A stretch of DNA of 64,000 bases from Halotia branconii CENA392 (GTDB lineage Bacteria > Cyanobacteriota > Cyanobacteriia > Cyanobacteriales > Nostocaceae): the NCBI RefSeq assembly GCF_029953635.1, contig NZ_CP124543.1, positions 5,311,455 to 5,375,454 of the forward strand, read 5' to 3'. Positions 32,119 through 39,877 of the stretch are shown here, in pieces. Position 1 is the stretch's first letter; each line of letters begins with the position of its first letter. The translations under genes and the position numbers were made by a program. Below the pieces are notes generated by a model. The model saw only the letters and a list, made by a program, of their open reading frames with translations, was not told the origin of the DNA and did not search any database.

Positions 32119-35100
32119 TTATTCCCACTCTCCCTGCATGGTAAAAGCAGCCCAATAACGGGGATTTCGCCATTGTTGTTGTTGCCATAATTTCAATTGC
32201 GCTTCTCTTAAAGCCACAGCAGGTGTTTTACCTTGTTGTAAAATTTGTTGATATAATTCTTGCATTAATAATGATGTCGCTTGATCATCAACTTTCCACA
32301 AAGAAACAACTATCCGGGCTGACCCTGCATACATTAACCCTCTTGTCAACCCTACTAAGCCTTCTCCTTTCACTTCTTCCCCTAATCCAGTTTCACAGGC
32401 GCTAAGTACAACTAACTCGGCGGGAAGGTCGAGGTTAAAAATATCTTCTAGGCGTAAGAAACCTTTTTGAGGTTTGCCTTGTTTATCTACTAGAGATGTA
32501 ACTATACCTGATAATTCCGGGTTGATATTATCAAAAATGCCGTGAGTGGCAAATAGCAGCAGACGATATTGACTGAGTTGTTCACTGGTGACTAACTTGT
32601 AATTAGCATCAAAATCAAAAGCTTGCAGACTCTGTTTAGGTGACACCATCTTTAAAATTGCCTCCGCTTCTTGACGCGTACCTTGGAGTCTATCTAAACC
32701 ACTACGATTAATATTTTTTAAAGTTCGCTGCAAAGCAGAACGTTCTAGGTCAAGATCTAAAGATGGGGAAGTTTGCGGTGCTTTGCCAGTAACGCGTTGG
32801 TCATCGGCACTAAATACGGGGTCAGCCAGAACCGCGAGGGTTTTGGGTGCGGGTTTACGTCCTTTGAGTTGCTGTCTGTGGGTTGCTAGGCTAGTGACAG
32901 AAGGAAGAGTGATAATTTCATGATTGACCAAAAGTGGTTGGTAATTAACATCTCTCCCTGCTTGTTGCTTGTTCTGGTCATTCAACACTGCAAAAGGAAT
33001 CTGATGCAAAATCCCGTCAGCCACAACTACTAAGCGTTTTGTCCCCAACTTGCCAGCTACAGGCGCAAGAATAATTTGACTAAGTTCTTTAGTTGCTTTG
33101 GTGGTATCAGCGACAGCTTTAGCTTGTTCTTCTGGGGTTGCACTAGCAATCAGTGGACGTGTTAACTGTTGACGTAAATTTTTTGCGGCTGCTTCTATCT
33201 TTTCGCTTTTTGGTAGTTCGTAGGTATCGAGGGAGTTGGGTGTGACTAGCCAGAGATAGCTGCGTTCTCTACCTAAGGAATATTGCAACAAGACTGTGTT
33301 TTTATCTAGTTGTTGTTGAATTTGGGGCAATGTCAGAGGTTGAGGATATTTTAGTGCAGCATACTCAGGGTTGGTAGTACGAATTTTGTTTTTTAAATCT
33401 TGCTGTTGTTGGAGTAAGTTTGCGATTTGTTGTTTGGTGGTTGTTATTAGTTGGGTTGGTGATTTTTTTTGACTCAATAGTTGTGATAACTGTTTTTCTC
33501 TAGCATCAAGTAGCAGATTTAAACGGCGTTCTTCTGCTAAGAGTTTCGGGTCAATATCTTTACGGATATCTAAGTTAGCTTCGGTTAACAGTTCGACTAA
33601 ACCCCTGGCACGGGAACGTTCGCTAATATTCAATGCTAATGCATCGTAGCCTTTGGATGGGTATTTTTTGTGCAGTTGCATCAGCAGGTCGGTGTAGAAC
33701 TTGTAGTAATTTTGCACTGAGGCAAAGTAGGAAGTACGCAGTTGTTGGTCAATAATTTTGCTGCGTAAATCTTCAATGATGTCGATGGCAAGTTTAATAT
33801 GTGTTTGGGCTTGTTGCAGATTGCCCCTGTTACGTTCTAAGAAAGCCAAATTGGAAAGGGTGGTGGCTTCCCCTCCCCTATAACCCACAGCACGGAGTAT
33901 GGGTAGGGTTTGGTTGTAGTATTTGAGTGCCTCTTGTTTTTCTCCTAATGAGTCGTAAACTAAGCCAATATTGTTGAGGGTGGTGGCTTCTCCTCTCCTG
34001 TCCCTCACAGCACGGCCTATGGGTAGAGCTTGGTTGTAGTATTTGAGTGCCTCTTGTTTTTCTCCTAAATCGGAGTAGACACTGCCAATATTGTTGAGGG
34101 TGGTGGCTTCTCCTCTCCTGTCCCTCACAGCACGGCGTATGGGTAGAGCTTGGTTGTAGTATTTAAGTGCCTCTTGTTTTTCTCCTAAATCGGAGTAGAC
34201 TAAGCCAATATTGTTGAGGGTGGTGGCTTCTCCTCTCCTATCCCTCACAGCACGGCGTATGGGTAGAGCTTGGTTGTAGTATTTAAGTGCCTCTTGTTTT
34301 TCTCCTAAATCGGAGTAGACTAAGCCAATATTGTTGAGGGTGGTGGCTTCTCCTCTCCTATCCCTCACAGCACGGCGTATGGGTAGAGCTTGGTTGTAGT
34401 ATTTAAGTGCCTCTTGTTTTTCTCCTAATGAGTCGTAGATACGGCCAATATTGTTGAGGGTGGTGGCTTCTCCTCTCCTATCCCTCACAGCACGGCGTAT
34501 GGGTAGAGCTTGGTTGTAGTATTTAAGTGCCTCTTGTTTTTCTCCTAAATCGGAGTAGACTAAGCCAATATTGTTGAGGGTGGTGGCTTCTCCTCTCCTA
34601 TCCCTCACAGCACGGTGTATGGGTAGAGCTTGGTTGTAATATTTAAGTGCCTCTTGTTTTTCTCCTAAATCGGAGTAGACTAAGCCAATATTGTTGAGGG
34701 TGGTGGCTTCTCCTCTCCTATCCCTCACAGCACGGCGTATGGGTAGAGCTTGGTTGTAGTATTTAAGTGCCTCTTGTTTTTCTCCTAATGAGGAGTAGAC
34801 ACTGCCAATACTGTTGAGGGTGGTAGCTTCTCCTCTCCTATCCCTCACAGCACGGCGTATGGGTAAAGCTTGGTTGTAGTATTTAAGTGCCTCTTGTTTT
34901 TCTCCTAATGAGGAGTAGACACTGCCAATACTGTTGAGGGTGGTAGCTTCTCCTCTCCTATCCCTCACAGCACGGCGTATGGGTAAAGCTTGGTTGTAGT
35001 ATTTAAGTGCCTCTTGTTTTTCTCCTAATGAGGAGTAGACACTGCCAATACTGTTGAGGGTGGTAGCTTCTCCTCTCCTATCCCTCACAGCACGGCGTAT

Positions 35101-36099
35101 GGGTAGAGCTTGGTTGTAGTATTTAAGTGCCTCTTGTTTTTCTCCTAATGAGTCGTAGATACGACCAATATTGTTGAGAATGGTGGCTTCCCCTTTCCTG
35201 TCACTCACAGCACGGAGTATGGGTAAAGCTTGGTTGTAATATTTAAGTGCCTCTTGTTTTTCTCCTAAATCGGAGTAGACACTGCCAATACTGTTGAGGG
35301 TGGTGGCTTCTCCTCTCCTGTCCCTCACAGCACGGCGTATGGGTAGAGCTTGGTTGTAATATTTAAGTGCCTCTTGTTTTTCTCCTAAATCGGAGTAGAC
35401 ACTGCCAATACTGTTGAGGGTGGTGGCTTCTCCTCTCCTGTCCCTCACAGCACGGCGTATGGGTAGAACTTGGTTGTAGTATTTAAGTGCCTTTTGTTTT
35501 TCTCCTAATGAGTCGTAGATACGGCCAATATTGTTGAGGGTGGTGGCTTCTCCTTTCTTGTCACCCATTGCCCGATATAGGGGTAGGGCTTGGTTGAAGT
35601 ATTTAAGTGCCTCTTGCTTTTCTCCTAAATCGGAGTATACACGACCAATATTGTTGAGGGTGGTGGCTTCCCTTCCCCTGTCCTCCACTGCCCGGAGTAG
35701 GGGTAGGGCTTGGTTGTAGTATTTAAGTGCTTCTTGCTTTTCTCCTAATGAGTCGTAGACACTGCCAATACCAAGAAGGGTAAAGGCTTGCTGTCTTTTA
35801 TCATCAATTTGCTGCCAAAGTTTTAACGCTTCTTGCCATTTCTCTATTGCCTGTCGCAGTGATTCTGCTGTCCCTTGTTGATAAAGTTTCAACCCCTCTT
35901 GTGTCAGTTTGTCAGCAGCGCGAGTGGCATCTTGTTGTGCGTTTCCTTGTTGCTGTGCTATCTGCAACCCTTTATTTCTCGGTGTTGCTCCTACTGACTC
36001 TGACAATAAAACCGCACTTAGCAAGAAAATTAAGCTGTGACGGGTAATTTTAAGTAGCAAGTACCAGCAAACTCCCTGGAAATTTGTACTCATGTTCAT
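32119..36099 (-). CDS. Exported TPR-repeat CHAT-domain protein
   Basis: A 1326-residue protein. An N-terminal signal-like hydrophobic segment (residues ~18-37, ending SVGATP) is followed by a first, diverged TPR region. Then come sixteen tandem 40-residue TPR units beginning LGEKQ (roughly 115-755), a helical linker with a coiled coil (~850-920), and a C-terminal CHAT caspase-like domain. The CHAT catalytic His is in LLFATHGIFD and the Cys in LSACETGLGE. Such proteins are common in filamentous cyanobacteria (HetF is the namesake relative); the substrate is unknown. The repeats are almost the same at DNA level (120-bp period), so copy number is unstable. Confidence 0.9.
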   Translation of the reverse strand: MNMSTNFQGVCWYLLLKITRHSLIFLLSAVLLSESVGATPRNKGLQIAQQQGNAQQDATRAADKLTQEGLKLYQQGTAESLRQAIEKWQEALKLWQQIDDKRQQAFTLLGIGSVYDSLGEKQEALKYYNQALPLLRAVEDRGREATTLNNIGRVYSDLGEKQEALKYFNQALPLYRAMGDKKGEATTLNNIGRIYDSLGEKQKALKYYNQVLPIRRAVRDRRGEATTLNSIGSVYSDLGEKQEALKYYNQALPIRRAVRDRRGEATTLNSIGSVYSDLGEKQEALKYYNQALPILRAVSDRKGEATILNNIGRIYDSLGEKQEALKYYNQALPIRRAVRDRRGEATTLNSIGSVYSSLGEKQEALKYYNQALPIRRAVRDRRGEATTLNSIGSVYSSLGEKQEALKYYNQALPIRRAVRDRRGEATTLNSIGSVYSSLGEKQEALKYYNQALPIRRAVRDRRGEATTLNNIGLVYSDLGEKQEALKYYNQALPIHRAVRDRRGEATTLNNIGLVYSDLGEKQEALKYYNQALPIRRAVRDRRGEATTLNNIGRIYDSLGEKQEALKYYNQALPIRRAVRDRRGEATTLNNIGLVYSDLGEKQEALKYYNQALPIRRAVRDRRGEATTLNNIGLVYSDLGEKQEALKYYNQALPIRRAVRDRRGEATTLNNIGSVYSDLGEKQEALKYYNQALPIGRAVRDRRGEATTLNNIGLVYDSLGEKQEALKYYNQTLPILRAVGYRGGEATTLSNLAFLERNRGNLQQAQTHIKLAIDIIEDLRSKIIDQQLRTSYFASVQNYYKFYTDLLMQLHKKYPSKGYDALALNISERSRARGLVELLTEANLDIRKDIDPKLLAEERRLNLLLDAREKQLSQLLSQKKSPTQLITTTKQQIANLLQQQQDLKNKIRTTNPEYAALKYPQPLTLPQIQQQLDKNTVLLQYSLGRERSYLWLVTPNSLDTYELPKSEKIEAAAKNLRQQLTRPLIASATPEEQAKAVADTTKATKELSQIILAPVAGKLGTKRLVVVADGILHQIPFAVLNDQNKQQAGRDVNYQPLLVNHEIITLPSVTSLATHRQQLKGRKPAPKTLAVLADPVFSADDQRVTGKAPQTSPSLDLDLERSALQRTLKNINRSGLDRLQGTRQEAEAILKMVSPKQSLQAFDFDANYKLVTSEQLSQYRLLLFATHGIFDNINPELSGIVTSLVDKQGKPQKGFLRLEDIFNLDLPAELVVLSACETGLGEEVKGEGLVGLTRGLMYAGSARIVVSLWKVDDQATSLLMQELYQQILQQGKTPAVALREAQLKLWQQQQWRNPRYWAAFTMQGEWE
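33840..35760 (-). repeat. Sixteen 120-bp tandem coding repeats
   Basis: Inside the TPR-CHAT gene, 120-bp units follow each other with few changes; several neighbours differ at only a few bases. Variant positions cluster at the IG[SLR][VI]Y[SD][DS] codons, in blocks shared by adjacent units, which points to unequal crossing-over and gene conversion. Confidence 0.9.
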
Positions 36100-36330
36100 T
36101 TTTCAGTCTCACAACCTCGATTAAGTGATTATTTACAGCCCTATCTTGTTGGCATCAATTCCGCTTATTAGTAAATTATTTAATTGTCGCCAGTAATTTT
36201 GCTGAAACTTTATGTTGATTTTACGGGTACTGCCAGCGAACTTATTTGTGGTTGCGGTTTTTGTAACATAACTTTTGTGCTGAATTTTGCCGTTAAGTCT
36301 CAAAAAGCTTGTTTATCAAGGACTATAGAC

Positions 36331-36422
36331 AGGACTTACACAAAGAAATGGAAGAATCGAACCGCCAAGGACGCGGAGGACACAAAGTTAAGAGGGTTTT
36401 AGAGAGTTATTGCGTAAGTCCT
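36331..36422. repeat. MITE-like element with AGGACTTAC terminal inverted repeats
   Basis: AGGACTTACACAA and TTGCGTAAGTCCT are the ends of a 92-bp unit. Termini match those of the 174-bp element at 1410-1583, but the interior is unrelated (it contains AACCGCCAAGG and GCGGAGGACAC words common in Nostocales repeats). Confidence 0.65.
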
Positions 36423-36447
36423 AAGTACTTGAACAGAATTAATTACA

Positions 36448-36552
36448 CAATGTCATTGCGAATGAAGCGAAGCGTAATGAAGCAATCGCAGGGGCTGGGA
36501 TTGCTACTCTTCGAGAAGCCGCTGACGCGTCTACGCTTTGCTCGCAATGACT
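36448..36552. repeat. Dispersed repeat with GTCATTGCGA ends
   Basis: GTCATTGCGA at the left and TCGCAATGAC at the right (36450-36459 and about 36541-36550) are perfect inverted 10-mers. The inside holds an ACTCTTCGAGAAG palindrome and GACGCGTCTACGC words also seen at 1440-1540. Non-coding. Confidence 0.6.
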
Positions 36553-36598
36553 GTAAATATTTTTGTCCAACTACTTGTTACAGAAAGTAACTGCTGTA

Positions 36599-37813
36599 TC
36601 AATCTATTACTGTTAGCACAGCTTTGGGCAATAATTTATCTTTAAACCAAACAATTCTGGCAGGGACATTGTTTAACTTCACTCCAGCTTTTTCTAAATT
36701 TAATCGCTCAGAAATAGCCAAAATCAAATTATCACATCCAGAACGTCGGACTTGAGAGAATTTCTTTTGTAAGTATTCTGGTCGCCAATAACCCACAATT
36801 TCTAATAAGAAGCTACGGCCATCGGGATGCACTAACCGAAAATCGGGAATCATCACACTACCAGGAATCGGCAGTAAATCAACTTCTCGCTCTAATGTCC
36901 AGTCTGTTTTGAGGGCATCCCATTTATCAGCGAAAGATGCCTCTAGCATACTATCGTAAGGTTTACCTTTAGAATAGTGAGATACTAAACCACATTCGGA
37001 ATTGAGGGTAAATCTTCCAGTTTTCCAAGTATTTGTATAGACATCACGAGTTTGCAATGTTGCTGAAAGACTCCATTTAGTGACGTGAAGTAAGGCGGGA
37101 ATTAGTTTAGCGATCGCCAATCCATAACGTGTACTAGGATTAAATAAACTTGTCGGCCCATCCACTGTAATTGTAAATCCGTGGTCGGCATCGCCTTCTA
37201 TATAAGCCATTAATTGAAACAACTTGAGATAACGAAATAACAGCTTATATTCTCCTGGAACATTGCGATGAGCATTTAAAATTAATTGACTGGCTTTATA
37301 AAAAATTCCCTGTACTTGAGATAAGTTATATCGATTTAATATATCTACTGGTGTAGGTGCATTAAAATCTGTCAAAATTTTATTTTCAGTTAAATCAGCA
37401 TATAATCCATCGCGTACTTGTTCTAATAAAACTTCTCGCTCTAATTCTTGACTTAATTGATCAGCAACTTGAGTGAGAGTAACTTGTGTAGACTCTTTAC
37501 TAGGAACCGATCTTGCTGCTAAAGTAAACACTCGTTCTCTTAACATTGGTGGTTCTAAAGGACTCACCACCTCAAAAGTACAAAAATTGCTTTTAATAAT
37601 ATAAGCTAATCCCCGCTTCACCCGATAATCTGTAGCATCACCTTCTAAATCTAAAAGTTGACGTTCAAGCACACCTTGAGTCTTACCCATTGCTGCTTGA
37701 AAACAATTAATTAACTCTGTCGCCAATGCTTGATTTTTATCATCAATCTTCAGTCTCTTTGGGATGATTTCTTCTCCGTTTTGGCGATGACTCAGTAACT
37801 CTGTCGGTAACAT
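36599..37813 (-). CDS. DUF790 (Bax1-like) nuclease
   Basis: A 404-residue protein of the DUF790 family, related to archaeal Bax1, the structure-specific nuclease partner of XPB helicase. It starts MLPTELLSHRQNGEEIIPK. The C-terminal third shows nuclease-like PD-(D/E)XK pieces: VMIPDFRLVHPDGRSFLLEIVGYW (Asp, and Glu in LEIVGYW). The start lies inside the 3' end of the helicase gene, overlapping by 71 bases in another frame, so production is coupled. Role in DNA repair or defence is inferred from the pair. Confidence 0.85.
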   Translation of the reverse strand: MLPTELLSHRQNGEEIIPKRLKIDDKNQALATELINCFQAAMGKTQGVLERQLLDLEGDATDYRVKRGLAYIIKSNFCTFEVVSPLEPPMLRERVFTLAARSVPSKESTQVTLTQVADQLSQELEREVLLEQVRDGLYADLTENKILTDFNAPTPVDILNRYNLSQVQGIFYKASQLILNAHRNVPGEYKLLFRYLKLFQLMAYIEGDADHGFTITVDGPTSLFNPSTRYGLAIAKLIPALLHVTKWSLSATLQTRDVYTNTWKTGRFTLNSECGLVSHYSKGKPYDSMLEASFADKWDALKTDWTLEREVDLLPIPGSVMIPDFRLVHPDGRSFLLEIVGYWRPEYLQKKFSQVRRSGCDNLILAISERLNLEKAGVKLNNVPARIVWFKDKLLPKAVLTVID

Positions 37814-39383
37814 CTGAATTTTTTATTTGAGATTTTTTATTTTGGGTTGAATAATTAATTTCTAATTGTTCCGCAGCCTTATCACTCCTTCCCTTTCCCC
37901 TTCCATAAACAACCTGCAAATTCCCTGGCTTTTTCCTTTCTCCCCCTGCTTCCCCTGCCTCTCCTGCATCCCCTGCTCCCCCTGCTCCTTCTGCCTCTCC
38001 TGCTCCCCCTGCTCTCTTCTCCCCTCTTCGCCGCGCTGAAGTCCTTTCTTCACTCGTATCTTCTGCCACTACTTCATATAAAATCGCTTGCTTATTTTCA
38101 ATGTTTCCCTTTCTTAAAACCCTTCCCAAACGTTGAATATATTCTCTTGTGGAACCAGTACCAGATAAAATAATCGCTACAGAAGCCGCCGGCACATCAA
38201 CACCTTCATTCAATACATGAGAAGCAACTAAGGTGTTATATTCACCTTCTCGAAATTTGGTTAATATTTCATGGCGTTCTTTCACCGGAGTTTGATGAGT
38301 AATTGCCGGAATTAACAACTGCTGAGAAATGCTGTATACTGTGGCATTATCCGCTGTAAAAATCAAAATTCGGGCAGGAAAATGTTCTGCTAATAAATCA
38401 GCTAAAATTCGTAATTTGCCATCAGTACCCAAAGCAATTTCTTTGGCTTCACGATGCGCTAACATAGCTCTACGTCCAGCTTGCGATCGCGCGCTCATTT
38501 GCACGAACATTTGCCAACCTTGAATACTCCCCAAAGAAATCTTTGATTGTCGTAAAAAATCATTACGAGTTTGAATTAATTCGTTATATCTTTCTCGCTC
38601 TAATTGTGATAACTTTACCTTAATTTGAATAATTTCATGTTCTGCTAAGGCTTTCCCTGCTAAATCTTCGGCACGTTTGCGATATACTTCCGGGCCAATG
38701 AGAATATTTAAATCAGCATGTTTGCCATCGGTGCGTTCTGGGGTAGCAGAAAGTCCTAAACGATAGGGTGCGATCGCATATTCAGCAATTACTCGACCGA
38801 AATCTGTTGGTAAATGATGACACTCATCAAAAATAATCAAAGCATATAAATTACCCAAAGTTTCCGCATGAATGGCTGCACTGTCGTAAGTTGCCACTAA
38901 AATAGCTGTGCGATCCCGTGAACCACCACCTAGCAATCCCACTTCAGCATCGGGAAATGCCGCCTCCAAATGTGCATACCATTGATGCATCAAATCTAAA
39001 GTTGGCACAACAATTAACGTAGTGCGTGGTGTTGATTGCATTGCCATCTGGGCTAGATAAGTCTTTCCGGCCGCTGTAGGTAGCACAACTACTCCTTGCC
39101 TTCCCGCCAACTTCCAAGCTGCTAACGCCTCACTCTGATGGGGATAAGGTTCCATTTCTAAACTAGGAACCAAATCTACCGGATAAAATTCCTTGGCTTC
39201 ATCAATAAAGTAAACATCTTCCGCTTGTAATGCTTCTACCAAAGAGCGATATCTAATCGCTGGAATCCGAAATTTTTCAACTCTATCATCCCATGTAGCA
39301 TAGTCCATCCAAGCTTTACCGCGTGGTGGTGGATGCAAAATTAATGTGCCACGATCAAAGGTTAATGTGGGGGTGCGAGCCAT
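37743..39383 (-). CDS. XPB/RAD25-like DEAD/DEAH helicase
   Basis: A 546-residue superfamily 2 helicase. An N-terminal damage-recognition-like part precedes the Walker A motif (VVLPTAAGKTYLA), motif II (IIFDECHHLP), motif III (LGLSATPER) and motif VI (IQRLGRVLRKG). XPB-type helicases open DNA in repair. It is translationally coupled with the DUF790 nuclease. A Gly/Ala/Glu low-complexity stretch at residues ~450-480 is encoded by the G-rich GCAGGGG-type repeat that otherwise occurs between genes, an insertion into the C-terminal tail. Confidence 0.85.
   Translation of the reverse strand: MARTPTLTFDRGTLILHPPPRGKAWMDYATWDDRVEKFRIPAIRYRSLVEALQAEDVYFIDEAKEFYPVDLVPSLEMEPYPHQSEALAAWKLAGRQGVVVLPTAAGKTYLAQMAMQSTPRTTLIVVPTLDLMHQWYAHLEAAFPDAEVGLLGGGSRDRTAILVATYDSAAIHAETLGNLYALIIFDECHHLPTDFGRVIAEYAIAPYRLGLSATPERTDGKHADLNILIGPEVYRKRAEDLAGKALAEHEIIQIKVKLSQLERERYNELIQTRNDFLRQSKISLGSIQGWQMFVQMSARSQAGRRAMLAHREAKEIALGTDGKLRILADLLAEHFPARILIFTADNATVYSISQQLLIPAITHQTPVKERHEILTKFREGEYNTLVASHVLNEGVDVPAASVAIILSGTGSTREYIQRLGRVLRKGNIENKQAILYEVVAEDTSEERTSARRRGEKRAGGAGEAEGAGGAGDAGEAGEAGGERKKPGNLQVVYGRGKGRSDKAAEQLEINYSTQNKKSQIKNSDVTDRVTESSPKRRRNHPKETED
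37943..38031 (-). repeat. Intragenic low-complexity GCAGGGG-type repeat
   Basis: Tandem purine-rich units (CAGGGGGAGCAGGAGAGG-like, minus strand) inside the helicase gene. The same words form the intergenic arrays at 42921-43155. The repeat keeps the reading frame and encodes Gly-Ala-Gly-Glu units. Confidence 0.8.
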
Positions 39384-39877
39384 TTTGAATTAGGGAATGG
39401 GGCATTGGGCATGGGGCATTGGGCATTGGGCATTGGGCATTGGGAAAAGTCCTTAACTCCTCTGCTTTGAGTACTTTGATTACTAATAACGCAAAAAGGA
39501 CATGATTTTTCTCTATTACCTATATTCTCAGTTTTCTCGGTGTCTCTGCGGTTTGTTTATTTGCTATCTAATATCAAGCTATTAGTAGTTTTTAAAAGAT
39601 CAGTATTTGTAGAAAAACAAAGAGGAAATAATTCATGATGAAAAACTAAGAATTATATTTTTTTGAGAAATTAAAAAATAATATGATAGAAAACTTGGGT
39701 AATTTTTGATATTAAGTAAGTACAACTTCTAGTCTTTACTACTTTAGATAGATTCACGTCAATTGATGGTTAGGGGTTGATTTCTTGGGTGCAAAATAAG
39801 TGTGGAGCGATCGCTTTGTCTAGCTAAGTTTTGGGAATAATTCTTCTAGCTAGCTGCACCAAAGGAGAGAAGCCACA
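39384..39877. other. Spacer with heptamer array
   Basis: The first 60 bases hold a GGGCATT heptamer array (39392-39444) right next to the helicase start. The rest is AT-rich with no visible gene; it includes the promoter region of the histidine kinase and one CGATCGC (HIP1-like) site at ~39808. Confidence 0.6.
39392..39444. repeat. Heptamer array (GGGCATT)
   Basis: About seven tandem GGGCATT/GGGCATG heptamers starting 9 bases upstream of the helicase ATG, so the array occupies the helicase leader. The related array at 47900-47928 uses the same words. Confidence 0.85.

Larger units (their letters stand above)
36100..36598. other. Spacer with two dispersed repeats
   Basis: No gene was found. 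It holds the MITE-like element at 36331-36422 and, at about 36448-36552, another repeat bounded by TGTCATTGCGAA and CGCAATGAC. The first 230 bases form the upstream region of the TPR-CHAT gene. Confidence 0.6.

Noticed and set aside
33840..35760. Regular direct repeats that could be taken for a CRISPR-like or satellite array
   Set aside because: The 120-bp period keeps a single frame and encodes 40-residue TPR units; there are no unique spacers.
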